From: an uncultured Merdimonas sp.
Lineage (GTDB): Bacteria; Bacillota; Clostridia; Lachnospirales; Lachnospiraceae
NCBI GenBank assembly: GCA_944375725.1
Contig: CALWAZ010000079.1
Coordinates: 1 to 43,296 of the forward strand
Direction: 5' to 3'
Length of the DNA: 43,296 bases
Both the position numbers and the translations under genes were made by a program. Below the pieces are notes generated by a model. The model was not told the DNA's origin, ran no database searches, and saw only the letters and a program-made list of their open reading frames with translations. Every line of letters begins with the position of its first letter. Within the stretch, counting starts at the first letter, position 1. Of this stretch, positions 17,083 through 25,495 are shown in pieces.

Positions 17083-17526
17083 CTATGCTTTTGAATCCAG
17101 CAGGATGGTGAAGGGGCCGTCATTGACCAGCTCCACCTGCATGTCCGCTCCGAATTCTCCCTGTTCTACCACCGGAACTTCTTCCCTGCATTTTTCAATC
17201 ATATATTCATACAGCTTTTTCGCTGTCTGCGGATCCCCTGCGTTTGTAAAGCCGGGGCGGTTTCCATGGCTGCAGTCTGCGTAAAGGGTAAACTGGGAAA
17301 TCAGCAGCAGCTGGCCGTCCACGTCTTTCAGGGATTTGTTTGTCTTCCCGTTTTCATCCGCAAAAATGCGCAGGCCGATCATTTTATGTACCAGACGGTC
17401 TGCGTCTTCCCGTGTGTCTTCTTTTCCCACACCCACCAAAACCAGATAGCCCTGGCTGATGCGGCCTATTACGTTCCCGCGCACCGTCACCGATGCGCGG
17501 GATACTCTCTGTATTACAAGCTTCAT
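17083..17526 (-). CDS. dtd: D-aminoacyl-tRNA deacylase
   Basis: DTD removes D-amino acids (and glycine) mischarged on tRNA. The 147-residue protein begins [13 protein letters not shown] and has both signature motifs: SQFTLYAD (the SQFTL motif) and [11 protein letters not shown] (the Nx(G/P)PxT motif, here NDGPFT), which form the active site at the dimer interface. The start at 17526 is chosen because family members begin exactly there; an upstream in-frame extension would overlap the preceding gene. It lies 19 bases after the cytidylate-kinase-like gene, probably in the same transcript. Confidence 0.95.
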   Translation of the reverse strand: MKLVIQRVSRASVTVRGNVIGRISQGYLVLVGVGKEDTREDADRLVHKMIGLRIFADENGKTNKSLKDVDGQLLLISQFTLYADCSHGNRPGFTNAGDPQTAKKLYEYMIEKCREEVPVVEQGEFGADMQVELVNDGPFTILLDSKA

Positions 17527-17545
17527 AAAATTCCTCTGCTGTCTG

Positions 17546-18184
17546 TCAGATTCTTTCGTGCTCTCTTTCCTTATAGGCCACAAATTCCCGGATCATGTGA
17601 ATGGTTCCATCGATACCGAGACTGGCCGTATTCAGGCAGAGATCATAGCCTGTCGCCTCGCCCCATTTTTTATTTGTATAATAATTATAGTAGCTGGCAC
17701 GGCTCTTGTCCGTTTTCTGAATCAGATCCTTTGCTTTTGCGTCAGTCACGTCATGACGGCGGGCAATTCTGGCTATCCTGGACTGCAAATCCGCATAAAG
17801 ATATACATTCACCACATTCGGGAAATCTGCCAGCGCATAGTCCGCGCAGCGGCCTACGATTACGCAGGGGCCTTCTTTGGCGATATCCTTGATTGCGTTG
17901 AACTGCGCCAGAAAAATCTTGTGATTCAAAGGCATTTCCGCAAAGGCGGAAGTGGAATAGCCAAGGGAATAGGTATCCATCACAAGAGAATACAGGAAGC
18001 TGTTTGTCGGCTTCTCGTCATAATTTTCAAATATCTCCTGACAAAATCCGCTGTCCTTGGCGGCTCTTTCCAGAAGCTCTTTGTCATAGAAAGGAATCTT
18101 CAGCTCCTCTGCAAGCTTTTTCCCCACATCATGTCCACCGCTTCCATACTGACGGGCAATCGTAATAATTGTGTTATTTGCCAT
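17546..18184 (-). CDS. Cytidylate kinase-like P-loop protein
   Basis: The 212-residue product opens [21 protein letters not shown], whose GSGG is a short P-loop, followed by [16 protein letters not shown], and contains [11 protein letters not shown] and [16 protein letters not shown]. This is the cytidylate-kinase-like family (Pfam Cytidylate_kin2), common in Clostridia and distinct from canonical Cmk. Its substrate is not established. GGAGACGGAGG precedes the start at 18184; an ATG 21 bases earlier would start inside that ribosome-binding site. It is first in the probable operon with dtd and carB. Confidence 0.85.
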   Translation of the reverse strand: MANNTIITIARQYGSGGHDVGKKLAEELKIPFYDKELLERAAKDSGFCQEIFENYDEKPTNSFLYSLVMDTYSLGYSTSAFAEMPLNHKIFLAQFNAIKDIAKEGPCVIVGRCADYALADFPNVVNVYLYADLQSRIARIARRHDVTDAKAKDLIQKTDKSRASYYNYYTNKKWGEATGYDLCLNTASLGIDGTIHMIREFVAYKEREHERI

Positions 18185-18219
18185 ATACCTCCGTCTCCTT
18201 TCCAATATTTCTTGTGTAT

Positions 18220-18225
18220 ATTATA
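18220..18225 (-). promoter_or_regulatory. Probable -10 of the cytidylate-kinase-like gene
   Basis: A perfect TATAAT on the minus strand with a preceding TG (TGTATAAT), about 35 bases upstream of the start codon. The -35 is poor (TTTTCT at 17 bases). Confidence 0.45.
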
Positions 18226-18305
18226 CAACATCTGTGTAAAAAAGAAAACCGGAAGTTGATAAAATTCTGACTTTTTATATTGATTTTCTCAATAGCAGAA
18301 CAGCT

Positions 18306-18827
18306 TTACCGGGCATAATAAATGTAGGAATTTTTCCGGTCCGCTGCCTTTTTCGGCTCCCCGGCCGGATAACCCAGGATACAGTGGCCGATTCCCTCAT
18401 ATTCGCCTTCGATTCCAAGAGATTTCAGAATCTCTTTTCCTTCTTCGCTCTCAAACTCTTCTTTTGCCCTGTGAATCCAGCAGCTGCCGATTCCCAGATC
18501 TGCTGCCGCAAGCATCAGATTCGCCATCACAAGAGAACCGTCATATACATGTGTCGGCACATGTTTGTCTGCCAGTACAATCAGCACCACCGGCGCTCCG
18601 TAAAAAGGATCCGTATCCGTTCCCATAATTTTAGCATTCATATGGGAAAGCCGGTCTCTCAGTTCCTTGTTTGTGACAGCAACGATGATGGGAGATTGTC
18701 TGCCCATGCCAGTGGCCGCCCAGGTTCCCGCTTCCAGAATTTTCTGAAGAGTTTCCTCCGGAATCATATCCGGTTTATAACTCCGGACGCTTCGTCGTTC
18801 TCTGATTATCTGCAATGTCTCACCCAT
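18306..18827 (-). CDS. Nitroreductase-family FMN oxidoreductase
   Basis: The 173-residue protein starts with IRERRSVRSYKPDMIPEETL, the RRSxRxY phosphate-binding motif for FMN, followed by AGTWAATGMGRQSP and a central AAADLGIGSCWIHRA segment, and ends in a LGYPAGEPKKA motif. These enzymes are dimeric NAD(P)H-dependent reductases acting on quinones, nitro compounds or flavins; the physiological substrate cannot be told. AAGGAGG lies upstream. The upstream region carries an inverted repeat identical in core to that beside lexA, suggesting a dedicated regulator. The gene appears monocistronic. Confidence 0.9.
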   Translation of the reverse strand: MGETLQIIRERRSVRSYKPDMIPEETLQKILEAGTWAATGMGRQSPIIVAVTNKELRDRLSHMNAKIMGTDTDPFYGAPVVLIVLADKHVPTHVYDGSLVMANLMLAAADLGIGSCWIHRAKEEFESEEGKEILKSLGIEGEYEGIGHCILGYPAGEPKKAADRKNSYIYYAR

Positions 18828-18848
18828 GAAAAAGCCTCCTTACATAAC

Positions 18849-18877
18849 AAGTTTACATAATCAGTTTATGTAAACTT
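18849..18877. repeat. Inverted repeat AAGTTTACATAA-N5-TTATGTAAACTT at the nitroreductase promoter
   Basis: Two perfect 12-base arms (18849-18860 and 18866-18877) flank TCAGT. Its 9-5-9 core equals that at 6441-6463. A third half-site, TTACATAA, lies at 18840-18847, between the repeat and the ribosome-binding site. The repeat overlaps the expected promoter of the nitroreductase gene, as an operator would. Confidence 0.75.
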
Positions 18878-18880
18878 AAA

Positions 18881-18917
18881 GAAAAGAAAAAGCAAAGCTG
18901 CCTGTCTGAATCTTTGC
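18881..18917 (-). terminator. Terminator of the small cysteine-protein gene
   Basis: On the minus strand GCAAAG (18912-18917) pairs with CTTTGC (18892-18897) across a 14-base loop, followed by TTTTTCTTTTC. The stem is short but the T-run is strong and it lies just after the gene's end at 18938. Confidence 0.55.
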
Positions 18918-18937
18918 CTGCGGCAGGTATCTGCTTT

Positions 18938-19294
18938 CTATGCCAGCATTTCATCTTTTTTGGAAAGAATCGCTTCCACTGCCTGGCAGGCATCGCAGAA
19001 ACAATGTACTGCGCCGGCTTCCTTTGCTTTTCTTCCCTGCTCCGCCACATTTTTGGCATTGTCTCCGAAGATTTTCTGTCCCATCTCTGATTCCGCAAGA
19101 TTAATCAGTCCATCAATGGGTACGATATCCTCTTCCAGCTCAGCGATATACTTTTTTGTCTCTTCCGCTTCCTTCTCTGTTCCCACAGCTGCCAGCCAGT
19201 TCTGAGCCGCTTCCTTAGCTTCCTTACAGCAGCTGGGAGCCTCCAGCAGCGCATGTGTCTTTTCTGTAATAAACTCCAGTGTCTGCTTATCCAT
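18938..19294 (-). CDS. Small acidic cysteine-containing protein of unknown function
   Basis: The 118-residue protein is acidic and helical, with Cys22-Cys23 (EAPSCCKEAKEAAQNWL) and a C-terminal Cys98-x-Cys100-x2-Cys103 cluster (HCFCDACQAVEAIL) that could bind a metal or form thiols. I recall similar proteins in Lachnospiraceae labelled 'Hsp90', which does not fit: there is no ATPase domain and the length is far too small. AAGGAGAGG precedes the ATG. A TATAAT lies at 19346-19351. Function unknown; the cysteine arrangement and the nitroreductase downstream would be compatible with a redox or metal role, which is only inference. Confidence 0.7.
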   Translation of the reverse strand: MDKQTLEFITEKTHALLEAPSCCKEAKEAAQNWLAAVGTEKEAEETKKYIAELEEDIVPIDGLINLAESEMGQKIFGDNAKNVAEQGRKAKEAGAVHCFCDACQAVEAILSKKDEMLA

Positions 19295-19311
19295 ACAACC
19301 TCTCCTTTTAC

Positions 19312-19340
19312 AAAAAATCTGCTGAAACCTTTTTCCAGCA
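19312..19340 (-). terminator. Possible terminator of the PucR operon
   Basis: On the minus strand TGCTG(G)AAA and TTTCAGCA form a hairpin with one bulge around AAGG, followed by GATTTTTTG. It lies about 58 bases after the PucR stop. It also overlaps the likely start of the next transcript, so an attenuator role is possible. Confidence 0.5.
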
Positions 19341-19397
19341 AATCAATTATAGCACAAAGGGAGTATGAAGACCAGAAATTCCTGTTTCCGCTATAAC

Positions 19398-21092
19398 TCA
19401 GAGTCCGGGGTGGGCGTTCTTTTCTATCTGAATCAGTGTTCGGGCATATAAGCCCAGTTGAAGTATCAGACATTCCTGCTGGCTGTTCATCTCATTTCCC
19501 AGAATTTCCTTGATCTTTTCCAAACGGCTGGAAAGGGTGTTTCGGTGGATATACATCTTCTGGGATGCAGTTGTAATATTCTGATTCCACTCAAAATAAC
19601 CCCTCAGTGTGTCGGCCAGATCGGAATGGTTTTCTGCATCATACTGATCAAGGACCTGCACCGTATTCTCATAAAAGCTGAGAAGCTTTTCATCTGTCAG
19701 CCCTTCTTTCAGAAGGTGATAGATGGCGTCCTGCTGATAGGAATAGAGATTTTCCTCCGGATGGAGCTCTTTCCCCAGCTTCAATGCCTTCAGGCCCTGC
19801 TCAAACTCCTCGCGGATGGCGGCTGCCCCACTGTGGCACTCGCTGACACCGATTTCCACATGCAGCTGCTCCTGTCCCAAGGCGTCAATCAGTTTCCTCC
19901 CTGTCCGGAGACATTCCTGCATACACTCCTCCTTAGAAGAACGGCTGGGAAACATACAGTAAACAATCAGAAGATTATTATAGGAAACCTGGAAAAAGCG
20001 GATATCGCTGTCCGGGGAGGCCCGGAAGAGCAGCCGGCTGAAGGTCTCCTCTCTGTTTTTATAGAAATAAGGCGAAATTTCTGCTTGAGAGTCCATCCGT
20101 ATCACCAGACACACCCTTTTTTTCAGATAGGGGAACCCGTACAGGTCACACTGAGCCTCTATCTCAGACAGCGAACTTACCTGTCCCAGAAGAACCTGTA
20201 CAAAATTGTTTTTTATGTATTTCTGGCTGAGCCCTCTCAGACTGCTTCGCAGAAGCTCAAGACTGATGATACCCTGCAGGTCTTCTACTATACGGTAATC
20301 ATCCCGGGACATGCGGCCATTCAATTCCAGAACACATAGGAATCCCAGGAGCATACCGTTATCTGTGACAGGAAAAATCTGACACTCATAGCTGTGCTCC
20401 CCATCCTGCAGGGTCTTTGTTTTAATATGAAACTTCCGCTGTTCGTATTCATGCAGGAGCAGTTCGGTTTCCTTGGCTGAAAAGGCAGAAAAGTCTTCCT
20501 GATGTAAAATCAGCATCTGAAAGATGGGATAGACAGAATCCGGGCAGTCATAAGCAAGCATCTGAAACCCTGTTCCCGTCAGGAAAACAGGGTTGTTCAG
20601 ATGTCTCTGTAGTGCTTGAATGATCTGCTCCAGGGAATGCTCTGTGGTCAAAGCATCCGTAATCTCACGATAGAGATTTGCCGCGTAGGCAGTATGTTCT
20701 CTTTCTTTTTCAAAAATACTCCGATAAACCAGATCGTTAATTTCAGAAAAATTATGATCGTATGGCAGCTCCAAAATGGGAAAACCAAGCTCCTCTGCCT
20801 GTCTGCGCATAATCTCCGGAAGCTCTTCCAGATAACGCTTCATCTTGATTCCAAGCCCCGCGCAGCCTCTTTTAGAAAGCTGGGGGATCAGATATTCCTG
20901 CTCCAGCGGATCCATTTCCAGAAAGTAGCCGGTAGATAAAAGCAGTTCTCCTTTCCGGATCCATCTGACCGTATCCGGATTGTCCATGACGTTTACGGCA
21001 GTGATCTCATTTTTCTTTCCTTTTTCACCGGCCAGCAGCCGGATTCCTTTAATAACATTCTGATTAATCAGCCACTCTATGTTGACCGTCAT
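19398..21092 (-). CDS. PucR-family transcriptional regulator
   Basis: The 564-residue protein has the N-terminal PucR ligand-sensing domain (about 1-130; begins NIEWLINQNVIKGIRLLAG), a middle region of GAF/GGDEF-like character, and a C-terminal PucR helix-turn-helix (SDLADTLRGYFEWNQNITTA, then YIHRNTLSSRLEKIKEILG). PucR controls purine and ureide catabolism in Bacillus. Its start codon lies inside the 3' end of the allantoinase-like gene (29-base overlap), so it is translationally coupled as the last gene of the amidohydrolase operon. It probably senses the imported substrate or a product; whether it activates or represses cannot be seen. Confidence 0.9.
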   Translation of the reverse strand: MTVNIEWLINQNVIKGIRLLAGEKGKKNEITAVNVMDNPDTVRWIRKGELLLSTGYFLEMDPLEQEYLIPQLSKRGCAGLGIKMKRYLEELPEIMRRQAEELGFPILELPYDHNFSEINDLVYRSIFEKEREHTAYAANLYREITDALTTEHSLEQIIQALQRHLNNPVFLTGTGFQMLAYDCPDSVYPIFQMLILHQEDFSAFSAKETELLLHEYEQRKFHIKTKTLQDGEHSYECQIFPVTDNGMLLGFLCVLELNGRMSRDDYRIVEDLQGIISLELLRSSLRGLSQKYIKNNFVQVLLGQVSSLSEIEAQCDLYGFPYLKKRVCLVIRMDSQAEISPYFYKNREETFSRLLFRASPDSDIRFFQVSYNNLLIVYCMFPSRSSKEECMQECLRTGRKLIDALGQEQLHVEIGVSECHSGAAAIREEFEQGLKALKLGKELHPEENLYSYQQDAIYHLLKEGLTDEKLLSFYENTVQVLDQYDAENHSDLADTLRGYFEWNQNITTASQKMYIHRNTLSSRLEKIKEILGNEMNSQQECLILQLGLYARTLIQIEKNAHPGL

Positions 21093-22422
21093 AGCGTATC
21101 AGCTTCCCTTGCTTCTCATAAAAGACTCCGTCTTTGTATACGAGTTTCCCTCTTACATACGTAGCTGCAGCCATTCCTGTTCCCTTTAATCCGCAGAAAG
21201 CAGAAATCGGATTCAGGTAGTACAGGGAATCCGGAGTGATTTCCCATTCCTTATTCGGATCAAACAGGACAATATCTGCGTCATAGCCGGGCTCCAGTTT
21301 TCCCTTACAGGGAATCTGGAAATTTTCTGCAGCCTTTTCTCCCATCAGCTTTGCCAGAAGCTCCAGAGACATGCCCCGTCTTCTGACACCATATTCGTAC
21401 ATAATCTGCAGGCCTGTCTGCAGTCCGCTGATTCCGCCCCAGGTCTCCCAGACAGTCAGGTTATCTGACTTTTCATAAGGAGCCGCAGGCGAGTGATCAG
21501 AAACTATGCTTTCCAGAGTGCCATCCTTCAGATAATCCCAGAGCTTTTCCATGTCCTCTTTTTTCCGCAGCGGCGGTGAGCACTTGAACAGGCCGCCGTT
21601 TTTCTCCACATCCTCTTCCGTAAAAATCAGGTAATGAGGGCAGGTCTCCGCGGTGACACGCACGCCTTCCTGTCTGGCTTTTTTGATGCGTTCTGCCACA
21701 GACGGATGGCTCACATGGCAGATATGGATTCTGGCGCCGGTCTCCTTTGCCATATCCAGGATATTCTGGACAGCCAGCTCCTCCGCAATCACCGGACGGG
21801 CATCCAGGTAGCTTCTCCAGCTGTTCTTCTCTGCCTCCCTGGCCTGCTTTTCCCAATAGGAAATCATGGCATAGTCTTCGCAGTGAAACCCAAGCAGCAG
21901 ATCCAGCCTGGCTGCCTTCTTCATCGCCTCATAAGCTACCGGAATGGGCGTGGAGGGGTAGTCTGGAGAGGAAGGGCTGATGAAGGATTTCAGAGCGGCG
22001 ACTCCACGCCTGGCCAGCGGCTCTATCTGGTCCAGATTGTGATCGATGAGGCCTCCCCAGAACGCATAGTCCACATAGGATTTTCCTTCCAGGACACGAA
22101 CCTTGTTATCGAAAGCATCGGTATCCACGAGAGACGGCGTATTCTGAAGCGGCATATCCACAATCGTGGTGACCCCGCCTGCCGCGGCCGCCTTCGTGCC
22201 GTGTTCATAGTCTTCTCTCCAGGTATAGCCAGGTTCGTTTAAGTGGGCATGGCAGTCTACGCCTCCCGGAAACACCAGAAGTTTTTCCGCGTTCACTTCT
22301 TCCCCTGCTTCACCTTCCAGCCTGCCGATAGCAGCGATCTTTCCATCTTTGACTGCTACATCCAGCTTTGCCGTGTATTCTCCTGTTACCACTGTGCCGT
22401 TTCTTATAATCAGATCATACAT
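21064..22422 (-). CDS. Allantoinase-like cyclic amidohydrolase
   Basis: The 452-residue protein opens a cyclic amide ring; it belongs to the allantoinase/dihydropyrimidinase/hydantoinase group. Ligands are complete: His58 and His60 (GGVDCHAHLNEPG), the carboxylated-lysine candidate Lys145 (AALKSFISP), His180 (GFHCEDY), His236 (HICHVSHP) and Asp309 (VSDHSP). The NEPG and KSF motifs favour allantoinase over dihydropyrimidinase. Coupled to PucR, it likely hydrolyses allantoin or a related hydantoin. No allantoate amidohydrolase is near, so the pathway would have to continue elsewhere or the true substrate differs. Confidence 0.82.
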   Translation of the reverse strand: MYDLIIRNGTVVTGEYTAKLDVAVKDGKIAAIGRLEGEAGEEVNAEKLLVFPGGVDCHAHLNEPGYTWREDYEHGTKAAAAGGVTTIVDMPLQNTPSLVDTDAFDNKVRVLEGKSYVDYAFWGGLIDHNLDQIEPLARRGVAALKSFISPSSPDYPSTPIPVAYEAMKKAARLDLLLGFHCEDYAMISYWEKQAREAEKNSWRSYLDARPVIAEELAVQNILDMAKETGARIHICHVSHPSVAERIKKARQEGVRVTAETCPHYLIFTEEDVEKNGGLFKCSPPLRKKEDMEKLWDYLKDGTLESIVSDHSPAAPYEKSDNLTVWETWGGISGLQTGLQIMYEYGVRRRGMSLELLAKLMGEKAAENFQIPCKGKLEPGYDADIVLFDPNKEWEITPDSLYYLNPISAFCGLKGTGMAAATYVRGKLVYKDGVFYEKQGKLIRYDGQHRVAD

Positions 22423-22428
22423 AGATTG

Positions 22429-23898
22429 TCACCCCTCTTTTACTGGATAGGAAGTATCGTAAAAGTTTTCCGCAGAAAACGCACTGCGGTCCACAAAACT
22501 CTGTTTCAGCTTGTTGTAATAGTTCTGTGCGTCTTTTTCCATCTGTTCGTAATCAAGACCTGGAATCTTTCCATCCTTCAGAACGGTCCGGCCATTGATG
22601 ACAGAATGCATCACATCTTTTCCGGACGCACACATGCAAATCGTATAAAGAGGATCATCCACCACGCCGATGGAGAAGGAATCCAGGCAGACAGCAATAA
22701 AATCTGCCCTGCATCCCGGCGCCAGACGTCCCAGATCCGGCCGTCCCAGAGCATCTGCTCCTCCCATGGTGGCTGCCTCGAAGAAGCTGCGGTACCCGTC
22801 CTCCGGCTGTTCTCCGTCAAAATGTCTGGAGAACGCGCTTCCGATGCGGATATTTTCAAAAGGATCCGGCGGAAAAGTGTCTGTGCCCATGCACATGCGG
22901 ATTCCAAATCGCTTATACTTTCCGAAGGACTCCAGTGCCTGTCCGCTTCTGGAATAGACAAGAGGACAATGGATCACAGCTGTCTTTCTGTCCCGCAGAA
23001 TCTCCAGGTCGCGTTCTGTCTGATCCTGGATGCCGGAATAGCCTGAGGCATAGATGGCATGGGGAATCAAAGTATTCTCATCCAAAAGCCCGATGGAATC
23101 CAGGTACTGAATGGAGGAAAGGCCATGCTTCTCCTGTATCCAGTTGTATTCAAACTGCCCCTGTGCCGCATGGAGCCGCATCAGCAGGCCGTGTTCTCTG
23201 GCAAATTTTTTGGCAGCCAGCAAAACCTCTTCGCTCTGCAGTTCGATTCTTTCCGGAACCATGACCGCGCGGATCAGATCGCTGCCCCAGTGATCGTATT
23301 TCAGTGCAAATTCTTCTGCCCGTTTCAGCCCTTCCATGCCTGCTTTGCCATTCTCCAGGGGCAGAATATATTCTTTTTCATCTGCCCGGTCATAAATATG
23401 CATGGAGCTGATAAAGGAAGGCCCCAGATAGGCTCTTAAGCCAAGCTCCCGGGCATTTTCCGCCGCAGCCGCCATCTCCTCATAAGTTTCCGCTGCTTTC
23501 TTATAATATACGCAGGTGATTGGCATAGCTGTGGTAATGCCATGAGAAATCAACTGGGCATAAGCGTACTTTGACTTGAAAGCCTCTTCTTCCGGAGTCA
23601 TGGCCTCCACAGGCCCGTTTTTCAGGTATTCCTCCGACCAGAAAAATTTCTTTGTGGTCTTCTGCTCCCCATAGATCAGAGCGTGATCGATATCGCCCAG
23701 GGCATCCAAATCAATAAAGCCCGGACAGATGACCGCATTGCCAAGATCCTCTGACTCCTGCCATTCTCCGTATACCTTCGGTCCCACCTCCAGGATCGTG
23801 CCCTCCGTATCCTCATAGATCATCTCCCCGTTTTTATAGATTACATTCCTGCCATTTTCGTTTCCTATAATATAGCGGGCCTTTATTCTTTTCTTCAT
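22429..23898 (-). CDS. Amidohydrolase-superfamily protein lacking the HxH metal motif
   Basis: The 489-residue protein is of the SsnA/chlorohydrolase/guanine-deaminase type: a beta-sandwich-like N-terminus, a TIM-barrel segment and C-terminal RADFIAVCLDS and INGRTVLKDGK. Later ligands remain (LHAAQGQFEYN, PHAIYASGYSG, GTDTFPPDPFENIR). The first-strand motif PGFIDxHxH reads PGFIDLDALGDIDH: both metal histidines are replaced, by Asp65 and Leu67. It may bind metal differently or be a non-classical member. It ends six bases before the allantoinase-like gene. Role: processing of the imported heterocycle is likely from context; the reaction is unknown. Confidence 0.8.
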   Translation of the reverse strand: MKKRIKARYIIGNENGRNVIYKNGEMIYEDTEGTILEVGPKVYGEWQESEDLGNAVICPGFIDLDALGDIDHALIYGEQKTTKKFFWSEEYLKNGPVEAMTPEEEAFKSKYAYAQLISHGITTAMPITCVYYKKAAETYEEMAAAAENARELGLRAYLGPSFISSMHIYDRADEKEYILPLENGKAGMEGLKRAEEFALKYDHWGSDLIRAVMVPERIELQSEEVLLAAKKFAREHGLLMRLHAAQGQFEYNWIQEKHGLSSIQYLDSIGLLDENTLIPHAIYASGYSGIQDQTERDLEILRDRKTAVIHCPLVYSRSGQALESFGKYKRFGIRMCMGTDTFPPDPFENIRIGSAFSRHFDGEQPEDGYRSFFEAATMGGADALGRPDLGRLAPGCRADFIAVCLDSFSIGVVDDPLYTICMCASGKDVMHSVINGRTVLKDGKIPGLDYEQMEKDAQNYYNKLKQSFVDRSAFSAENFYDTSYPVKEG

Positions 23899-23924
23899 GC
23901 CCTTCTGCCTCCTAAGCTGCTTTT

Positions 23925-25412
23925 TTATTCAGATTCTTCTGGCTGAAACCGCTGCTCAAAAATATAATTTCTGGCATTGCCCCAGAAGGTATCGCTGGGC
24001 TGCAGATACTTCTCGCAGCCTGCGCGCCGGATGGTTCGAAGCGACTCTTCCTCAGCCGAACGCATAATTTCCTCTTCATCGCAGGAGAGAACCTTTCTGC
24101 CGCGCATCAGCACTCTTCCATCCACAATGGTAGTATCCACATCCTGGGCGCTGGCATAGAGCATCAGCTTATGCACAGGCATAAAGCCCGGACACAGGTG
24201 GGGCTGCTTCATATTTACGGTAATGATATCCGCTTTCTTTCCTTCCTCCAGGGACCCCAGATCCTCTTCTCTTCCAATGGCTTTGGCCGCGTCAATGGTG
24301 ATCATTTCCAGCAGCTTTCCAAGAGGCAGGTAAAAGGTATCATGCAGGGCACCCTGCTGAAGCATCTGGGTCTTTCGGGCTGCCTGGAGCATATCAAAGG
24401 AAACGCCCGGCGAAGTTCCGTCTGTGGTAATTGCCACATTGGCGCCCAGCTCCAGAAGTTCCGGGATCGGACAGCGGTTTGTCAGCTGGCCTACTCCAGG
24501 TGCCGAAGTCACATGAGTTCCTGTTTTGGCCAGTATCATAGCTTCATCGAAGGAGATTCCCGTGCAATGCTGCACATGTACATCATCACCCAGGAGAGCG
24601 TCGTCGCACTGGGCCGCGATCCGTATCATTCCGCCGAAGGCTTCGGTATGTATCCTGGTCTTCTGCCGTCTGGCTATCTGGCGGACCATTTTCATCATCT
24701 TTTTATCCTGTTCATCCAGGGCTACTGCCACATCCGGTTCTGTAGGACTGGAAGGATTCACAGAACTGACCATGACAAAGGGGGCAATCACTGCCCGAAT
24801 CAAATCATGATGACTGTGATTCACCGCTTCAATTCCAGCCTCAGCCCGCTCCATCAGTTCCTCAAAGGTATAGGCTTTCTCCACCCACTCCCCATTGATA
24901 TACTGTCGAAATTTCCGCGGGAAAGGCGGATTGGAGGGACCGATGGCCAGTACCTCCCGGACACCGGTTTCTGCATATCCATCTCCGTGGCGGATGGGAA
25001 TATTGATATTGTCGCATCTCTGGGAATTGCTGATGACGCTGACCCCGCAGGTCACACCTCCTTTCAGGCGTTCCAATGCAGCCAGCCTGCCCTCCAGATA
25101 CCAGTAATCATCTGTGGTGTAAAAATGGTACAGCCTTGTCATAATCGGCATCCAGTAAGACTTACAATCCCAGGCCAGAGCCTTGTTCATACAGTGTCCC
25201 GCATGGGAATGGGCATCAATAAAGCCTGGCAGAATCAGCTGGCCTGAGCATTCCAGCACCTCCCGGCCATCCTTGTATTTTTTCAGGGCTTCCTCTGTGG
25301 TGCCCACAAAAACGATGCGGTCTTTCTCCACGGCAACAGCCCCGTCCTCGATAATATCCCGCCCCGGGTTCATGGAGATCACAGTGCCGTGGATTAATAA
25401 TAAATCAACCAT
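23925..25412 (-). CDS. Amidohydrolase/deaminase of the TrzN-SsnA type
   Basis: A 495-residue member of the same superfamily as the previous gene, with intact metal ligands: HSH of FIDAHSHAGH (about residue 66), the His of RIHTEAFGG, the His of HVQHCTGIS, and the Asp of TTDGTSPG. These enzymes deaminate or dechlorinate N-heterocycles (guanine, cytosine, triazines) or cut related rings. The C-terminal KADIITVNM strand closes the small domain. It sits between the binding-protein gene and the HxH-less paralogue, in the PucR operon. I infer a role in attacking the imported compound; the exact substrate is not evident. Confidence 0.85.
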   Translation of the reverse strand: MVDLLLIHGTVISMNPGRDIIEDGAVAVEKDRIVFVGTTEEALKKYKDGREVLECSGQLILPGFIDAHSHAGHCMNKALAWDCKSYWMPIMTRLYHFYTTDDYWYLEGRLAALERLKGGVTCGVSVISNSQRCDNINIPIRHGDGYAETGVREVLAIGPSNPPFPRKFRQYINGEWVEKAYTFEELMERAEAGIEAVNHSHHDLIRAVIAPFVMVSSVNPSSPTEPDVAVALDEQDKKMMKMVRQIARRQKTRIHTEAFGGMIRIAAQCDDALLGDDVHVQHCTGISFDEAMILAKTGTHVTSAPGVGQLTNRCPIPELLELGANVAITTDGTSPGVSFDMLQAARKTQMLQQGALHDTFYLPLGKLLEMITIDAAKAIGREEDLGSLEEGKKADIITVNMKQPHLCPGFMPVHKLMLYASAQDVDTTIVDGRVLMRGRKVLSCDEEEIMRSAEEESLRTIRRAGCEKYLQPSDTFWGNARNYIFEQRFQPEESE

Positions 25413-25437
25413 AAGTATCCTTTCTTATTAACGTGCG

Positions 25438-25470
25438 GTACAAGGGGCACTTAAAATGTGCCCCTTGTAC
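25438..25470 (-). other. Intercistronic hairpin after the binding-protein gene
   Basis: GTACAAGGGGCAC (25438-25450) and GTGCCCCTTGTAC (25458-25470) are perfect complements around a 7-base loop. There is no T-run in the direction of transcription, so it probably stabilises the binding-protein mRNA against 3' decay, raising its level over downstream enzymes, rather than ending transcription. Confidence 0.65.
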
Positions 25471-25495
25471 ATGCTGTCATGTTTTATTCTGTTTC

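Noticed and set aside
24171..25247. 358-codon plus-strand frame opposite an amidohydrolase
   Set aside because: Antisense shadow of a well-supported gene with intact metal ligands.
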